Part shown: positions 44,116 to 53,095 of the stretch, one piece after another | How positions within the stretch are numbered: position 1 is the first letter of the stretch | Layout of the letters: each line of letters opens with the position of its first letter | Assembly (NCBI RefSeq): GCF_021739485.1 | Contig: NZ_JAJFNK010000001.1 | Location: 366,039-430,038 of the forward strand | Direction: 5' to 3' | Length of the DNA stretch: 64,000 nucleotides | From: Alicyclobacillus tolerans | GTDB taxonomy: Bacteria > Bacillota > Bacilli > Alicyclobacillales > Alicyclobacillaceae | Position numbers and translations under genes: made by a program | The notes under the pieces: generated by a model | Database searches by the model: none | What the model was told of the DNA's origin: nothing | Seen by the model: the letters and a program-made list of their open reading frames with translations, nothing else

Positions 44116-44894
44116 GTGAAGCCGGTGCGAGTCAAGCGACAGCCACTGCACAAAAAACGGTGCATCTCATTATTGAACGGCAAGACGGACCCAATTCGGG
44201 TTCGTATACCCAGGAGTTTGAGGTTCCTTACACTCCCGGAATGAATGTCATTGCGTGCTTAATGGAGATTCAGCGCAATCCTGTCGATAGAAGCGGGAAA
44301 TCGGTGGCACCGGTGACCTGGGAAATGAATTGTTTGGAAGAGATCTGCGGCGCATGCATGATGGTCATTAACGGTAAGCCCCGTCAAGCGTGCACGGCCT
44401 TGGTGGACAAATTGGAACAACCGATCCGCCTCAAGCCTGCCCGTACATTCCCAGTCGTTCGCGACCTTGTGGTGGACCGCAGCCGTATGTTCGATGCTTT
44501 GAAAAAAGTCAAGGCCTGGATCCCGATTGACGGAACGTATGACCTGGGTCCTGGACCGCGGATGCCCGAAGTAGACCGGCAGTGGGCGTACGAGTTGTCG
44601 CGCTGCTTTACCTGCGGCGCCTGCTTGGAAGCGTGCCCCAACGTCAACGAACGCACGAGTTTCATCGGTGCTTTTGCGATTTCCCAGGCCCGTTTGTTCA
44701 ATGCGCACCCCACAGGTGCGATGCACAAACAAGACCGTCTCGAAGCGTTGGCAGGCGAAGGCGGCATTCACGAATGCGGCAACGCACAAAACTGTGTGGA
44801 GGTATGTCCAAAGGGGATTCCTTTGACAACTTCCATTGCAGCTATGAACCGACAAGTGACTTATCACGCCATTGGCGCCTGGTTAAAGAAATAA
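44112..44894 (+). CDS. sdhB: Succinate dehydrogenase iron-sulfur subunit
   Basis: A 260-residue Fe-S subunit carrying electrons from FAD to heme. The [2Fe-2S] cysteines lie in NCLEEICGACMMVINGKPRQAC. The [4Fe-4S] and [3Fe-4S] ligands lie in CFTCGACLEACPN and CGNAQNCVEVCPKGIP. ATG overlaps the sdhA stop. A strong terminator follows, ending the operon. Confidence 0.96.
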   Translation: MSEAGASQATATAQKTVHLIIERQDGPNSGSYTQEFEVPYTPGMNVIACLMEIQRNPVDRSGKSVAPVTWEMNCLEEICGACMMVINGKPRQACTALVDKLEQPIRLKPARTFPVVRDLVVDRSRMFDALKKVKAWIPIDGTYDLGPGPRMPEVDRQWAYELSRCFTCGACLEACPNVNERTSFIGAFAISQARLFNAHPTGAMHKQDRLEALAGEGGIHECGNAQNCVEVCPKGIPLTTSIAAMNRQVTYHAIGAWLKK

Positions 44895-44975
44895 TTTGCT
44901 TTTTCTCGATCGGTTTAAGGCCCGTGGTCAGAGCGCATGCGGATGACCAGGTGTGTGTTTTGGATAATTTATGAA

Positions 44976-45011
44976 GCGACCCTGCGGTTGTACAGCGCAG
45001 GGTCGCTTTTT
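44976..45011 (+). terminator. Terminator of sdhCAB
   Basis: GCGACCCTGCG pairs with CGCAGGGTCGC around a short loop, followed by TTTTT. Confidence 0.92.
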
Positions 45012-45141
45012 GCGCACCGCCTTTTCATGCAATCGGCGACGAAGGAATTGGCAAGCTGAATGGACCCCGGAATCGACAACGCATTTCCGTTTAAGTCCAA
45101 TGCGCTCCGTCGATACTGTAAGCTGAAAGAGGTGTGCGATT

Positions 45142-45786
45142 GTGAGACGTGTCCTTGATTTTAGCTTGATTCTTGCGGTTTCGGCCCTGACCATCGTGGC
45201 CACTGCATCTGCCATCCACGACTTGAATGCACATACCCCGGACGCTTTGGACCGGTGGCTGGGCAGAGGGTGGAACGCCGTGTCCTCGTGGATGAAACAG
45301 AGTCCTGCCGGCATGCCAGCCGGATTGCCGTCTGCTGGACCCTCTCCTTCGAACGGAATGCAGCCTCCCTTCATGGGAACAAAGTCTCCTTTGGCGGGTG
45401 GACAATCGACTTTGAAACCGAGTCTCGTTTCGTCCGGCTCGCCTTCCTCGTGGACGCCCCAGGACGTTCAGCGCTTGGCCGCGATCGGACAACAATTGTT
45501 CTTGTCCCTGACCCCAACGGATTGGCAGAAACTCAGCCAAGCTTTTGCCAATTCGAGCGACCAAAAAACTCAAGCTGTGCTCCAGACTGTCTTAACCAAG
45601 TACGTTTCCAAGTCGGACCAGCAGTGGTTAAACGCGCAGTTCGCAGGTTCGCAATCTTTTACGACCGAAGATATCCATCTGTTAAAACAGGCTTTCGCCC
45701 AGATGCAGTCCGAATTGACGCCCCAGGAAAGCCAGCTATTGGCACAGCAGGTTCAATCGGCCTTGGCCAACCATTCGTTACAATAG
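45142..45786 (+). CDS. Exported/anchored hypothetical protein
   Basis: A 214-residue protein with an N-terminal signal or anchor helix (VLDFSLILAVSALTIVATASAI), a P/G/S/M-rich flexible linker (about 55-105), and a helical C-terminal domain of about 110 residues rich in Q and L (WTPQDVQRLAAIGQQLFLSL, LNAQFAGSQSFTTEDIHLLKQA). GTG 45142 with AGAGGTG upstream. In B. subtilis ysmA and gerE follow sdhB; this is not clearly YsmA. Family not recognised; probably acts outside the membrane. Confidence 0.65.
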   Translation: MRRVLDFSLILAVSALTIVATASAIHDLNAHTPDALDRWLGRGWNAVSSWMKQSPAGMPAGLPSAGPSPSNGMQPPFMGTKSPLAGGQSTLKPSLVSSGSPSSWTPQDVQRLAAIGQQLFLSLTPTDWQKLSQAFANSSDQKTQAVLQTVLTKYVSKSDQQWLNAQFAGSQSFTTEDIHLLKQAFAQMQSELTPQESQLLAQQVQSALANHSLQ

Positions 45787-45886
45787 GTTTTTTTTCAAGG
45801 TTTCTAAATCTCTTCTTTCCGATTGGACAAGCAAATGATACACTAGCTTTCGGGTTGAAAAGTTGTTTTTGAGAGGGGATTTCAAT

Positions 45887-46501
45887 TTGTCCGAGCGGAG
45901 CCAACAACTATTCAGTTTCTTGCTGGATATTTCTCAGAACCTGGAGCAGGCTGCGTCGTTGTTTGAGCAAAGTCTCGATAACCTGGCAGACCCGGTGCAA
46001 TTGGCTGTCGATATGAAAGCATTAGAAGCTCACGGAGACGAATTGACCAATGCGTTAACGAGTCTTCTCAAATCAAGTTACGTGATGCCGCTCGAACGCG
46101 AAGATTTTCTGGCGCTGGCTGTGCACATGGACGACATTGTGGACGGGTTAGAAGCATGTACCGTGCGTTTTGACGTTTATGGCGTCAGTGACGCGACGCC
46201 CGTCATGCGTGAGTTTGCCGCCAACATCGTAGAGAGCGTGAAAGAAATTGCGCAAGCCATGCAAAAACTACGTGCCCACGATTACTCATCGATAAGGGAA
46301 CACACGTTGCGCTTGAGTCAGCTGGAGAAGACTGGGGACTTGTTGTTGCGAAACTCTTTGCGAATTTTATTCAAACCCGGTTCTTACGACGCATTGTCTG
46401 TGATTAAACTCAAGGAGATCTACGAAATCCTCGAAGGCGTTACGGATAAGTGCAACGCGGTCGGAGACGTGTTGGATTCGGTGACTTTAAAGAACGCATA
46501 A
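45887..46501 (+). CDS. DUF47/PhoU-like protein
   Basis: A 204-residue all-helical protein of the DUF47 (YkaA) family, relatives of PhoU that usually accompany low-affinity Pit phosphate transporters. Acidic metal-binding patterns typical of the fold are seen in EAHGDELTNALTSLL, LAVHMDDIVDGLEAC and ILEGVTDKCNAVGDVL. TTG 45887 sits eight bases after GAGAGGGG. No pit gene follows; a terminator ends the unit, so this copy is an orphan here. Confidence 0.85.
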   Translation: MSERSQQLFSFLLDISQNLEQAASLFEQSLDNLADPVQLAVDMKALEAHGDELTNALTSLLKSSYVMPLEREDFLALAVHMDDIVDGLEACTVRFDVYGVSDATPVMREFAANIVESVKEIAQAMQKLRAHDYSSIREHTLRLSQLEKTGDLLLRNSLRILFKPGSYDALSVIKLKEIYEILEGVTDKCNAVGDVLDSVTLKNA

Positions 46502-46567
46502 GTTGGTCTTACACCGCCCTGATGGACTCATTGCACTCTTGATACACTTTTATGGATACTTGGACAC

Positions 46568-46609
46568 TGCGCCGCTTTTACCGCTTTCGCGGTGAGGGGC
46601 GCATTTTTT
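46568..46609 (+). terminator. Intrinsic terminator
   Basis: TGCGCC/GGCGCA outer stem with an inner ACCGC-TTTC-GCGGT hairpin and six T. It ends the DUF47 unit. The rest of 46502-46851 holds no gene I can support. Confidence 0.85.
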
Positions 46610-46851
46610 GTGTCGTGACCAGGTTTGTTGGGGGATCTCAGAGAAATTCCCTACATTCGTAGGGTTTCTGTGCGGCTGCGGAAGTCATATAATTCAGAAA
46701 CATACAAGGGTTTCACTCGCTGGATGGTTCTTCTCCAGCAAGTCTCAGACTTTCCGGCGGAGTTGCAGCAAAAATAGCGCGAGGAGAACCCATGAAAAGC
46801 GCTTGTCTAGCAGAGGTGGAGAGGCCAAATTGAGATTAGGTGGTGTGGAAC

Positions 46852-47253
46852 ATGACTACATCTGCAGAGCGCGATGAACAAGAACGGCTGACGATGCAGC
46901 AGCGCATCGATGCATTCTATCGGCAAAGTGGAGGTCCCAACAACCCGGAGATTAAAAAAATCCTCGAAAAACACTTGCTGTACGGGAAAGACCACGGAAT
47001 GCCGGGATATAAGGAAACCATTGAGGACGCTTTCATCGATACCGTGGTGAACGACCCGTCTCTGTTGGTGATGCTGCAAAGGTTTCAGAGTTGGCGCAAT
47101 GGGCGCAATAAGGCTCAAGTGCAGGGTGAAGCGTCGAAGCTTGCGGAACAAGTGCGAAAACTGGAGGGAGAAGTTCGGACCCTTCGCCAGGAAATTCGGG
47201 AGTTGACGAGTCAGATTCGTCAAACGGCTGCCATTCGGGAGGTCGAAAGCTAA
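46852..47253 (+). CDS. Hypothetical coiled-coil protein
   Basis: A 133-residue, highly charged soluble protein. The first 85 residues include NPEIKKILEKHLLYGKDHGM, and the last 50 form a strong coiled coil (KLAEQVRKLEGEVRTLRQEI and on). ATG 46852 after AGGTGG is chosen over GTG 46840. No domain recognised. It is followed by a short hairpin (about 47308-47330, AGGCGTCC/GGGCGCCT) with a T-rich tail. Confidence 0.6.
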   Translation: MTTSAERDEQERLTMQQRIDAFYRQSGGPNNPEIKKILEKHLLYGKDHGMPGYKETIEDAFIDTVVNDPSLLVMLQRFQSWRNGRNKAQVQGEASKLAEQVRKLEGEVRTLRQEIRELTSQIRQTAAIREVES

Positions 47254-47380
47254 CGCGGAAAACCCGCAAAGATTGCTGGAACGTGCAGGTTCATACTGGG
47301 CGAGCAAAAGGCGTCCGTGCGGGCGCCTGTTTTCCGGCTCTAGACACGATAGGTTACAGCCTGAGTCTGCGGCCTGTAGC

Positions 47381-47408
47381 GTGGCGAGTGCCGGGTGGCG
47401 AGTGCCGG
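47381..47408. repeat. Two 14-bp tandem repeats in the hemQ leader region
   Basis: GTGGCGAGTGCCGG occurs twice in tandem, followed by GTGCCG. The 310-bp stretch 47254-47567 holds this repeat, a weak hairpin terminator and no supported gene. Confidence 0.85.
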
Positions 47409-47567
47409 GTGCCGTCCCGTACGGGCGAGGCGGCACGGCATCGCGAACCTGGGCTATCCGCAATCCCTGCGGGAAAAAGGGCTTGATGGCGCGCCCAAAA
47501 TTGGAAGGCGAACGGCTTTGTGTTAGGATCGGAAACGGAATACTATTGTTACAAGAAGGGGTGGTCC

Positions 47568-48317
47568 ATGATGAGCGAAGCCGTACAGACTCTGGACGGG
47601 TGGTATACATGGCACGATTTTCGGACAATCAACTGGCCCGCTTGGCGAAGTGCAAGCGAGCAGGTCCGAACAAAGGCTGTAGCCGAATTACTGGAGTTGG
47701 CGCGCTATTACAGCGGGGTCGATCGCGATCGCCAAGGAAGCTATGGGCAGTATACGGTAGCGGGTCACAAGGCAGACCTGCTGTACATTCACATGCGCCC
47801 GACATTGGATGAACTGATTGAGTTAAAGTCCGAGTTCAACAAAACCCGGTTTGCTGAGTTTACCAGCAACCCGTACTCGTACATATCGGTCGTCGAACTC
47901 AGCACGTATTCCGGTGCGCCAGGTCAGGACCCCATGGCGGACCCGCGCGTTCAGGCCCGGCTGAAGCCCAGTTTGCCGAAAGGAAACTACGTCTGCTTTT
48001 ATCCGATGGACAAGCGCCGTCAGGGCAACGACAATTGGTACATGCTGACCATGGAAGAACGCCGTGGGATGATGAAGAGCCATGGTTTGATTGGACGCTC
48101 GTACGCCGGGAAAGTCACGCAAATTATCACCGGTTCGGTAGGGTTGGACGACTGGGAATGGGGAGTCACGCTTTACGCCGACGACGCATTGCAGTTTAAA
48201 AAACTGGTGTATGAGATGCGGTTTGACGAAGTAAGCGCGCGCTATGGCGAATTTGGTTCTTTCTACGTCGGAAACGTGCTGTCGGAAACGGCTTTGACGC
48301 GGCTGCTGAGAGTTTAG
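47568..48317 (+). CDS. hemQ: Coproheme decarboxylase HemQ (chlorite dismutase family)
   Basis: A 249-residue chlorite-dismutase-fold protein of the Gram-positive HemQ type. It decarboxylates coproheme III to heme b using peroxide in the coproporphyrin-dependent pathway. The key tyrosine lies in [13 protein letters not shown] and the proximal histidine in [29 protein letters not shown] and [15 protein letters not shown] are also family motifs. ATG 47568 with AAGGGGTGG upstream. It is followed by the gerE sigma-K-type promoter; no other heme gene is adjacent. Confidence 0.93.
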   Translation: MMSEAVQTLDGWYTWHDFRTINWPAWRSASEQVRTKAVAELLELARYYSGVDRDRQGSYGQYTVAGHKADLLYIHMRPTLDELIELKSEFNKTRFAEFTSNPYSYISVVELSTYSGAPGQDPMADPRVQARLKPSLPKGNYVCFYPMDKRRQGNDNWYMLTMEERRGMMKSHGLIGRSYAGKVTQIITGSVGLDDWEWGVTLYADDALQFKKLVYEMRFDEVSARYGEFGSFYVGNVLSETALTRLLRV

Positions 48318-48498
48318 GCTGCCACGGACCGCAGCGCACTCCACAGGGGTCCGCGCAGATTGGGAGGCCATGCATGAAATAAGCACCTGGTGGCTTGACG
48401 GCTGGTCGGAAACTGCGCGGGCTCCGTTTGCGGCGACATTTTGCGCAAAGGCATTTTGCGAGATCTGAAACTGCACGCCCATGTTTCATGGAATCAGC

Positions 48499-48526
48499 AC
48501 ATGAAATGAAGCGAATTCATAGTATA
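48499..48526 (+). promoter_or_regulatory. Putative sigma-K promoter of gerE
   Basis: AC (48499-48500), 17 bp, CATAGTATA (48518-48526) matches the sigma-K pattern AC-N16/17-CATANNNTA. It lies about 48 bp before the gerE start. In B. subtilis gerE is known to be sigma-K dependent, so mother-cell expression is expected. Confidence 0.7.
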
Positions 48527-48573
48527 CCCTGACTGTATCCCATTCTTGTACACCGATTGGCAAGGAGGGATAA

Positions 48574-48849
48574 ATGGGGATGGCTTCAGAAAATGACGGA
48601 CGTGTAAAGTCTCTGCTGACGAACCGGGAACGGGAAGTCTTCGAGTTGCTTGTGCAGGACAAAACAACGAAAGAAATCGCCGCACAACTCTTCGTCAGTG
48701 AAAAGACAGTTCGCAATCACATTTCTAATGTCATGTGTTCATTGGTGATGAGCCCGCCTCTCGTTTTTCCACTGTATTTTCCGTTTGCAGCAAGAACCCC
48801 GAGGGTGTGCGCTGTTGAACGGCCATCGTCTTTTCTTTCTCCACGCTGA
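48574..48849 (+). CDS. gerE: gerE, 5-prime part, interrupted by an intervening element
   Basis: GerE is the LuxR/NarL-type DNA-binding protein that controls late mother-cell (coat) genes. Codons 48574-48735 give LLTNREREVFELLVQDKTTK...EKTVRNHISNVM, almost identical to Bacillus GerE, including the recognition helix. After NVM the family sequence stops at an 11-bp core and the frame runs into unrelated residues, ending at 48849. The missing end lies at 53103-53185. Joined, they give a 77-residue GerE (B. subtilis 74). ATG 48574 and ATG 48580 are both possible behind AAGGAGG. Unspliced, the product lacks half the last two helices and is probably inactive. Confidence 0.93.
   Translation: MGMASENDGRVKSLLTNREREVFELLVQDKTTKEIAAQLFVSEKTVRNHISNVMCSLVMSPPLVFPLYFPFAARTPRVCAVERPSSFLSPR
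48718..48737 (+). other. Left attachment site (attL)
   Basis: CACATTTCTAATGTCATGTG contains the 11-bp core at 48725-48735. The bases left of it are gerE coding sequence, those right of it belong to the element. Confidence 0.85.
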
Positions 48850-48893
48850 CTTCTTTGCAATTCCATGACCCTTCATGAATGCCCACGGAATCC

Positions 48894-48901
48894 CATACAA
48901 G
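48894..48901 (+). promoter_or_regulatory. Possible sigma-E-type -10 ahead of the asparagine synthetase
   Basis: CATACAAG is one base off the sigma-E -10 consensus CATACAAT. The -35 region 14 bp upstream (TTCATGAA) is a poor match. It is inside the element, about 125 bp before the asnB-like start. Tentative. Confidence 0.3.
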
Positions 48902-49026
48902 TGGAGTTCAGTGCAAATCTCAAGTTCGGTTTGAATAATTCTCGCAAATGCTGCGCGCCTTGTCTTGAGAGCCGGGAATTTGGCAAACATAACAAAGGAA
49001 TGGCTTGCATAGAAAGGCGGACAACT

Positions 49027-51111
49027 ATGTGTGGAATTGCGGCAATCGTACCCACAGCCTACAAGAAAGGGATTGACCCTGGTGTACTCGAGACCATGTT
49101 GACGGCAATGAAGCATCGGGGTCCTGACGGCACAGGGACGTGGGTGGATTACAGTGTCGCACTCGGGATGACTAGGCTCGCCATTGTCGGAGGAGAATCC
49201 GGGCAACAGCCCATTTGGAACGAGAACCGTACAATCGCCGTCGTTTGCAATGGTGAGATTTATAACTATAAATCCTTAAAAAGTGAACTTGCAGGTTCGG
49301 GGCACCAGTTTAAAACCCGGTCTGACGTCGAGGTCATCGTCCATCTTTATGAGGAGCATCGAGAACAGTGCGTCGACTATTTGGACGGTATCTACGCTTT
49401 TGCACTGTGGGACTCTGAGAGACAGCTTTTGTTTTGCACACGCGACCGTTTAGGTGTCAAACCCTTGTACTATGCGAAAACAAAAAGTTCATACGTGTTC
49501 GCTTCGGAAATACAGGCATTGTTGGCCCACCCTGATGTGGACTTAAAATTGGACCCGCAAGGACTGGCGATGTACCATACCTTTCGATTCGTTCCGGCTG
49601 CGGGCACCGTTGTAGAAGGGGTGTTCAAAGTTCCCCCCGCACACTACGTGCGGGTGCAAGGAGAAAACATGAGTTTGCGGCGGTACTGGTCTCCGGTTCA
49701 ACGGTTGGATGTGCCGCGAATCAGACCTGTTGTGTCCACCCAACGCACGGCGCCGAACGTCACGAATGGCAGCGTTGTGGTGGGGGACACCGCGATCGAC
49801 AGGAATTCACACCTCCATCTAAGCAGACCTCCTCAACGTGAGGATTCCGAGGAAACGCGTGCAGCCAAGTGGATTCAGACTCTGTTGCGCGATGCCGTCA
49901 CGAGTCAGCTTGCTTCAGAGGTGAAGTCCGGGGTGCTGTTGAGCGGAGGATTGGATTCCAGCATCCTTGTCGCCTTACAGAAAGAAGCCTCAGACCAGCG
50001 CGTTCACACCTATACCGTAGCCTTCGAACCTCCACGCGGGCACGCTAGGGTTCACGAGTACACTGAGATCCACGAAGCGGCCCACGTCGCAAAGCGATTC
50101 GATACCGTTCACCTGGCGGAGTCCTACACGGCGAAACAGGTTCTTGAAGCGCTTCCGCAGATCGTGCGGAATTTGGACGAGCCGATTGCTGACCCCACGT
50201 CCATCCCGCTGTGGTTCGCTACCCGACTGGCCCATGACAGCGGCTGCAAAGTGGTGTTCAGCGGCGAAGGATTGGACGAACTGTTCAACGGGTACTCCGT
50301 GTATCGTCAAGTCTATTGGAACCAAGGTCTGCGAAGACTTCCGTTTTCACTGCGTGTTCTAGGGCTCAAGGTGTTCCAGAGATTTGGGCTTCCAGGGCAA
50401 GGGGCCCTGCGCCGTTCCATTCAACCCTTATGGGTTTGGTATCAAGGGATTGGCGGCGTGTTTTCCGAAAGCGAGCGCGCGGCGTTGTTCCGGTCGCCTT
50501 ATGCGTCCATTGCCACCCAGTTAAACCCGCACGAGTACGCCCGCAGGCTCCTGTCCGCCGTAGAGGAACGAAGCATGCTGAGTCAAATGACGTACTTTGA
50601 CGTGATGGCCTGGCTGCCGGATAATACCCTCGCAAAATCGGACAAGATTGCCATGGCACATTCCATCGAACTCCGCGTTCCCTTTCTCGATTCGGCGTTG
50701 GTAGAGGAAGCTTTTAAATTGCGCGATCGCGACAAACTGCGCGGCGGTGTCGGCAAATGGATGGTTCGCCAAGCTATGGCGGGGATCTTGCCTCATGCTG
50801 CGTTAAACCGGCGCAAAGCAGGATTCCCCGTTCCCATTTCTGCGTGGATTTACGCGGACTGGCGGGATTTTGCGATGTCGGTTCTATTGGATCCGAATGC
50901 GTATACTCGGGGATTGTACGAGCGACAGGCAGTGGAGGAGATGTTTGCGGTGCCCCAGGCACATCAGCGGCGGACAGCCCGCTTGTTGTGGACCTTGTTG
51001 ACGCTTGAACTCTGGTACGCGCAGGCTGACCGTGCAGGCAAGTCTCAAAACCTGTCGGAGAAGTACCGGAACAACGGACTGAATATGAGCGAGGTATGGC
51101 GTGTGAAGTGA
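49027..51111 (+). CDS. asnB: Glutamine-hydrolysing asparagine synthetase (AsnB/AsnO type), element cargo
   Basis: A 694-residue enzyme making asparagine from aspartate, glutamine and ATP. ATG 49027 is chosen because Cys2 must become the N-terminal nucleophile (MCGIAAIVP). The glutaminase domain shows MKHRGPDGTGTW, RLAIVGG, NGEIYNYK and TRDRLGVKPLYY. The synthetase domain shows the P-loop VLLSGGLDSSILVAL and VFSGEGLDELFNGY. Residues about 222-276 are an extra linker, so the protein is longer than usual AsnB (about 615-640). It lies inside the gerE element. B. subtilis AsnO, a relative, is needed for sporulation, so a mother-cell role is possible. The frame upstream to 48865 lacks support. Confidence 0.92.
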   Translation: MCGIAAIVPTAYKKGIDPGVLETMLTAMKHRGPDGTGTWVDYSVALGMTRLAIVGGESGQQPIWNENRTIAVVCNGEIYNYKSLKSELAGSGHQFKTRSDVEVIVHLYEEHREQCVDYLDGIYAFALWDSERQLLFCTRDRLGVKPLYYAKTKSSYVFASEIQALLAHPDVDLKLDPQGLAMYHTFRFVPAAGTVVEGVFKVPPAHYVRVQGENMSLRRYWSPVQRLDVPRIRPVVSTQRTAPNVTNGSVVVGDTAIDRNSHLHLSRPPQREDSEETRAAKWIQTLLRDAVTSQLASEVKSGVLLSGGLDSSILVALQKEASDQRVHTYTVAFEPPRGHARVHEYTEIHEAAHVAKRFDTVHLAESYTAKQVLEALPQIVRNLDEPIADPTSIPLWFATRLAHDSGCKVVFSGEGLDELFNGYSVYRQVYWNQGLRRLPFSLRVLGLKVFQRFGLPGQGALRRSIQPLWVWYQGIGGVFSESERAALFRSPYASIATQLNPHEYARRLLSAVEERSMLSQMTYFDVMAWLPDNTLAKSDKIAMAHSIELRVPFLDSALVEEAFKLRDRDKLRGGVGKWMVRQAMAGILPHAALNRRKAGFPVPISAWIYADWRDFAMSVLLDPNAYTRGLYERQAVEEMFAVPQAHQRRTARLLWTLLTLELWYAQADRAGKSQNLSEKYRNNGLNMSEVWRVK

Positions 51112-51141
51112 CGCAAGTGGCCAGGCTGCGAGGGCATAGAA

Positions 51142-51435
51142 ATGAGGGGAAGGCGTCGCAGAGAGGAGGAAGCATGGTTGGAGGAAAAGGCAGCCGCTAA
51201 AGACTCTTCCGCTCAAAATTCTTCAGACAAAAGCCCATTCGACAAAAAGACGTTGGAAGGAAATTCGACAGACCCAGAACAACAGACGGTGCCTCGGACG
51301 GAACTACGAGGGGCACAACGCACACTCGCCAGTGGTCACGTGGTCGTTTTCTGCCTCAGCAGCACGTCGGACTCGACCGTTCGTCAGACCATGGAAAGCA
51401 TCTGGCAACTGGCTGCAAGAGCGAAATGTCTGTAG
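51142..51435 (+). CDS. Small basic ORF in the gerE element (97 aa)
   Basis: A 97-residue frame between the asparagine synthetase and the recombinase, same strand, 30 bp and 49 bp from its neighbours. The N-terminus is very charged (MRGRRRREEEAWLEEKAAAK), the middle hydrophilic, the C-terminus more ordered (ASGHVVVFCLSSTSDSTVRQ). Ribosome site weak (GAGGGC). Small factors that steer serine recombinases toward excision (directionality factors) are often encoded next to the recombinase, so this is a candidate. It resembles nothing I know and could be spurious. Confidence 0.45.
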   Translation: MRGRRRREEEAWLEEKAAAKDSSAQNSSDKSPFDKKTLEGNSTDPEQQTVPRTELRGAQRTLASGHVVVFCLSSTSDSTVRQTMESIWQLAARAKCL

Positions 51436-51484
51436 ACCTGCAGGCACATCACCGGACGCGGACTAACCTTAAAGAGGTGAGCCG

Positions 51485-53074
51485 ATGGGAAAAGCTGCGA
51501 TCTACGTTCGCGTTAGCACAGACTACGCATCGCAACGAGACAGTCCGAATCACCAGATTGCGACTTGCCGGGAATACGCTGAAAGCCTTAGACTCGACAC
51601 TTCCGAAGAAACCGTGTACAACGACGCCGGATTTTCCGGAACCGAGATGGAAAACCGCAGCGAGGTCAAGCGCTTGCTCGAGGACGCTCGGGCGGGAAAG
51701 TTTGACGCAGTGTTGTTTACGGCCATCAGCCGCTTTAGCAGGGACATGACAGATGCGTTCAATTTGAAAAAGAGGTTAGAACGCATCTACGGAATCCGGC
51801 TGATTTCGATTGAAGAGGGCTACGATTCGCAAGTTGAGGGCCGCAACAACGATATGGTGTTTACAGTGCACGCGATGCTCGCTGCGCACAAGTCCAAGGA
51901 GATGTCGCTCGCCATCCGACGGGGGCTGCGTCAGGCGGCGAAACGCGGCCGGCATATCGGCAACACCTGTCCGTACGGTTACGTAAAGACGCCGGACAAA
52001 ACGTTGGTCCCAGATGCCGCAGCGGCGCAGGTCGTTCGCCGGATCTTCAGCATGTATCGGCAGGGCGACAGTTGCCGGACCATCGCCGGCCAGCTCAACA
52101 AACAGGGCATTCCAACGCCCAGCGCCAGCCGCAAAAGCGGCATGGCCCAATGGCAGCCCTCGACGGTCAACGCCATCCTGCACAATCCCGTCTATATAGG
52201 GAGGATTGTCGCGAATAAATGGACAGTCGCACAAGACATCGAAGCGTCTCGGAAAAACGACCGGCCTTTAAAAAAAGCCGTCGTACGCGACGAAGGGGAG
52301 TGGGTCGTGGTCGACAATGCGCACGAGCCGATTGTTTCCATGGATTTGTATACGGAGGTTCAAAAACTGCTGAAACAAAAGGCTGGAAAACGCCAAATCC
52401 GAACCACGTCCAACTTGCTTGCTGGGCTGCTGTACTGCGGCCGCTGTCACGGACCCATGGTCGTCACCGGTTCGTCCCGGCCTGCGAAGGAGGGGCGAAA
52501 GCAGTACAAGTACATTGTGTGTTCAAACCATCGCCGCTTTGGGCGCGGGGCCTGCGCGAATCGCCAAGCTGTGCGCTACGACTACGTCTTGAATGCCGTT
52601 CTGAGCTATTTGGCGGATGCTTTCGACGCATCCTTCGATGCGGCAAGCGGGAAAGTTTCGCAGGAGCTTGCGGCCGGTGCAGCACAGTGGGTAAAGCAAC
52701 GCGATCGGAATCTCGTTTCGCAAGTAGAAGCTTTAAGAGCACAGCTGCAAAAAAACCGTCATGAACAACTGGAAAACTTGCGAGCGTATCGCGAAGGTTT
52801 GTTTTCCCGCAGTCTTGTCATTCAAAGTCAACGCGAACTTGCAACAAAAGCGAAACAAATGCAGCAGGAAATTGTGCGACTGCGCCGCTCGAGGCAACAG
52901 TCCTTGACTCTCGGTGAACCCAATGGACTGCAAGAGCGTTTGAATCTGTTTCGACACAGTGCAGATTACGATGAAGTGACGGTGCGGCTCGCGATCCAGC
53001 AGGCGCTTTCAGGCATAACGTTTGATTCGGGCCAAACGATCCGCGTGATTTTGTCGTGGAGTTCCGCCAATTAG
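51485..53074 (+). CDS. Large serine recombinase of the gerE element
   Basis: A 529-residue serine integrase/resolvase. The N-terminal catalytic domain begins AAIYVRVSTD (nucleophile Ser near residue 11), with ISRFSRDMTDAF. Then comes the recombinase domain (PYGYVKTPDKTLVPD, QLNKQGIPTPS, ILHNPVYIGRIV), a zinc ribbon (LLYCGRCHGPMVV...YIVCSNHRRFGRGACANR) and a coiled coil with tail. This is the layout of SpoIVCA, CisA-like and phage integrases. It should cut and rejoin the two 11-bp cores. ATG 51485 with AGAGGTGAG upstream. It ends 28 bp before the right core, as integrase genes typically do. Confidence 0.95.
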   Translation: MGKAAIYVRVSTDYASQRDSPNHQIATCREYAESLRLDTSEETVYNDAGFSGTEMENRSEVKRLLEDARAGKFDAVLFTAISRFSRDMTDAFNLKKRLERIYGIRLISIEEGYDSQVEGRNNDMVFTVHAMLAAHKSKEMSLAIRRGLRQAAKRGRHIGNTCPYGYVKTPDKTLVPDAAAAQVVRRIFSMYRQGDSCRTIAGQLNKQGIPTPSASRKSGMAQWQPSTVNAILHNPVYIGRIVANKWTVAQDIEASRKNDRPLKKAVVRDEGEWVVVDNAHEPIVSMDLYTEVQKLLKQKAGKRQIRTTSNLLAGLLYCGRCHGPMVVTGSSRPAKEGRKQYKYIVCSNHRRFGRGACANRQAVRYDYVLNAVLSYLADAFDASFDAASGKVSQELAAGAAQWVKQRDRNLVSQVEALRAQLQKNRHEQLENLRAYREGLFSRSLVIQSQRELATKAKQMQQEIVRLRRSRQQSLTLGEPNGLQERLNLFRHSADYDEVTVRLAIQQALSGITFDSGQTIRVILSWSSAN

Positions 53075-53095
53075 CGTTTTGGCCCCAGTAGTGAC

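Noticed and set aside
46608..46877. 89-codon plus-strand frame
   Set aside because: It begins in a terminator T-run and overlaps the better-supported coiled-coil gene at 46852.
48574..48849. Short GerE-like protein as a separate intact LuxR-type regulator
   Set aside because: The conserved C-terminal helices are present downstream in a matching frame behind an identical 11-bp core, which a stand-alone regulator would not explain.
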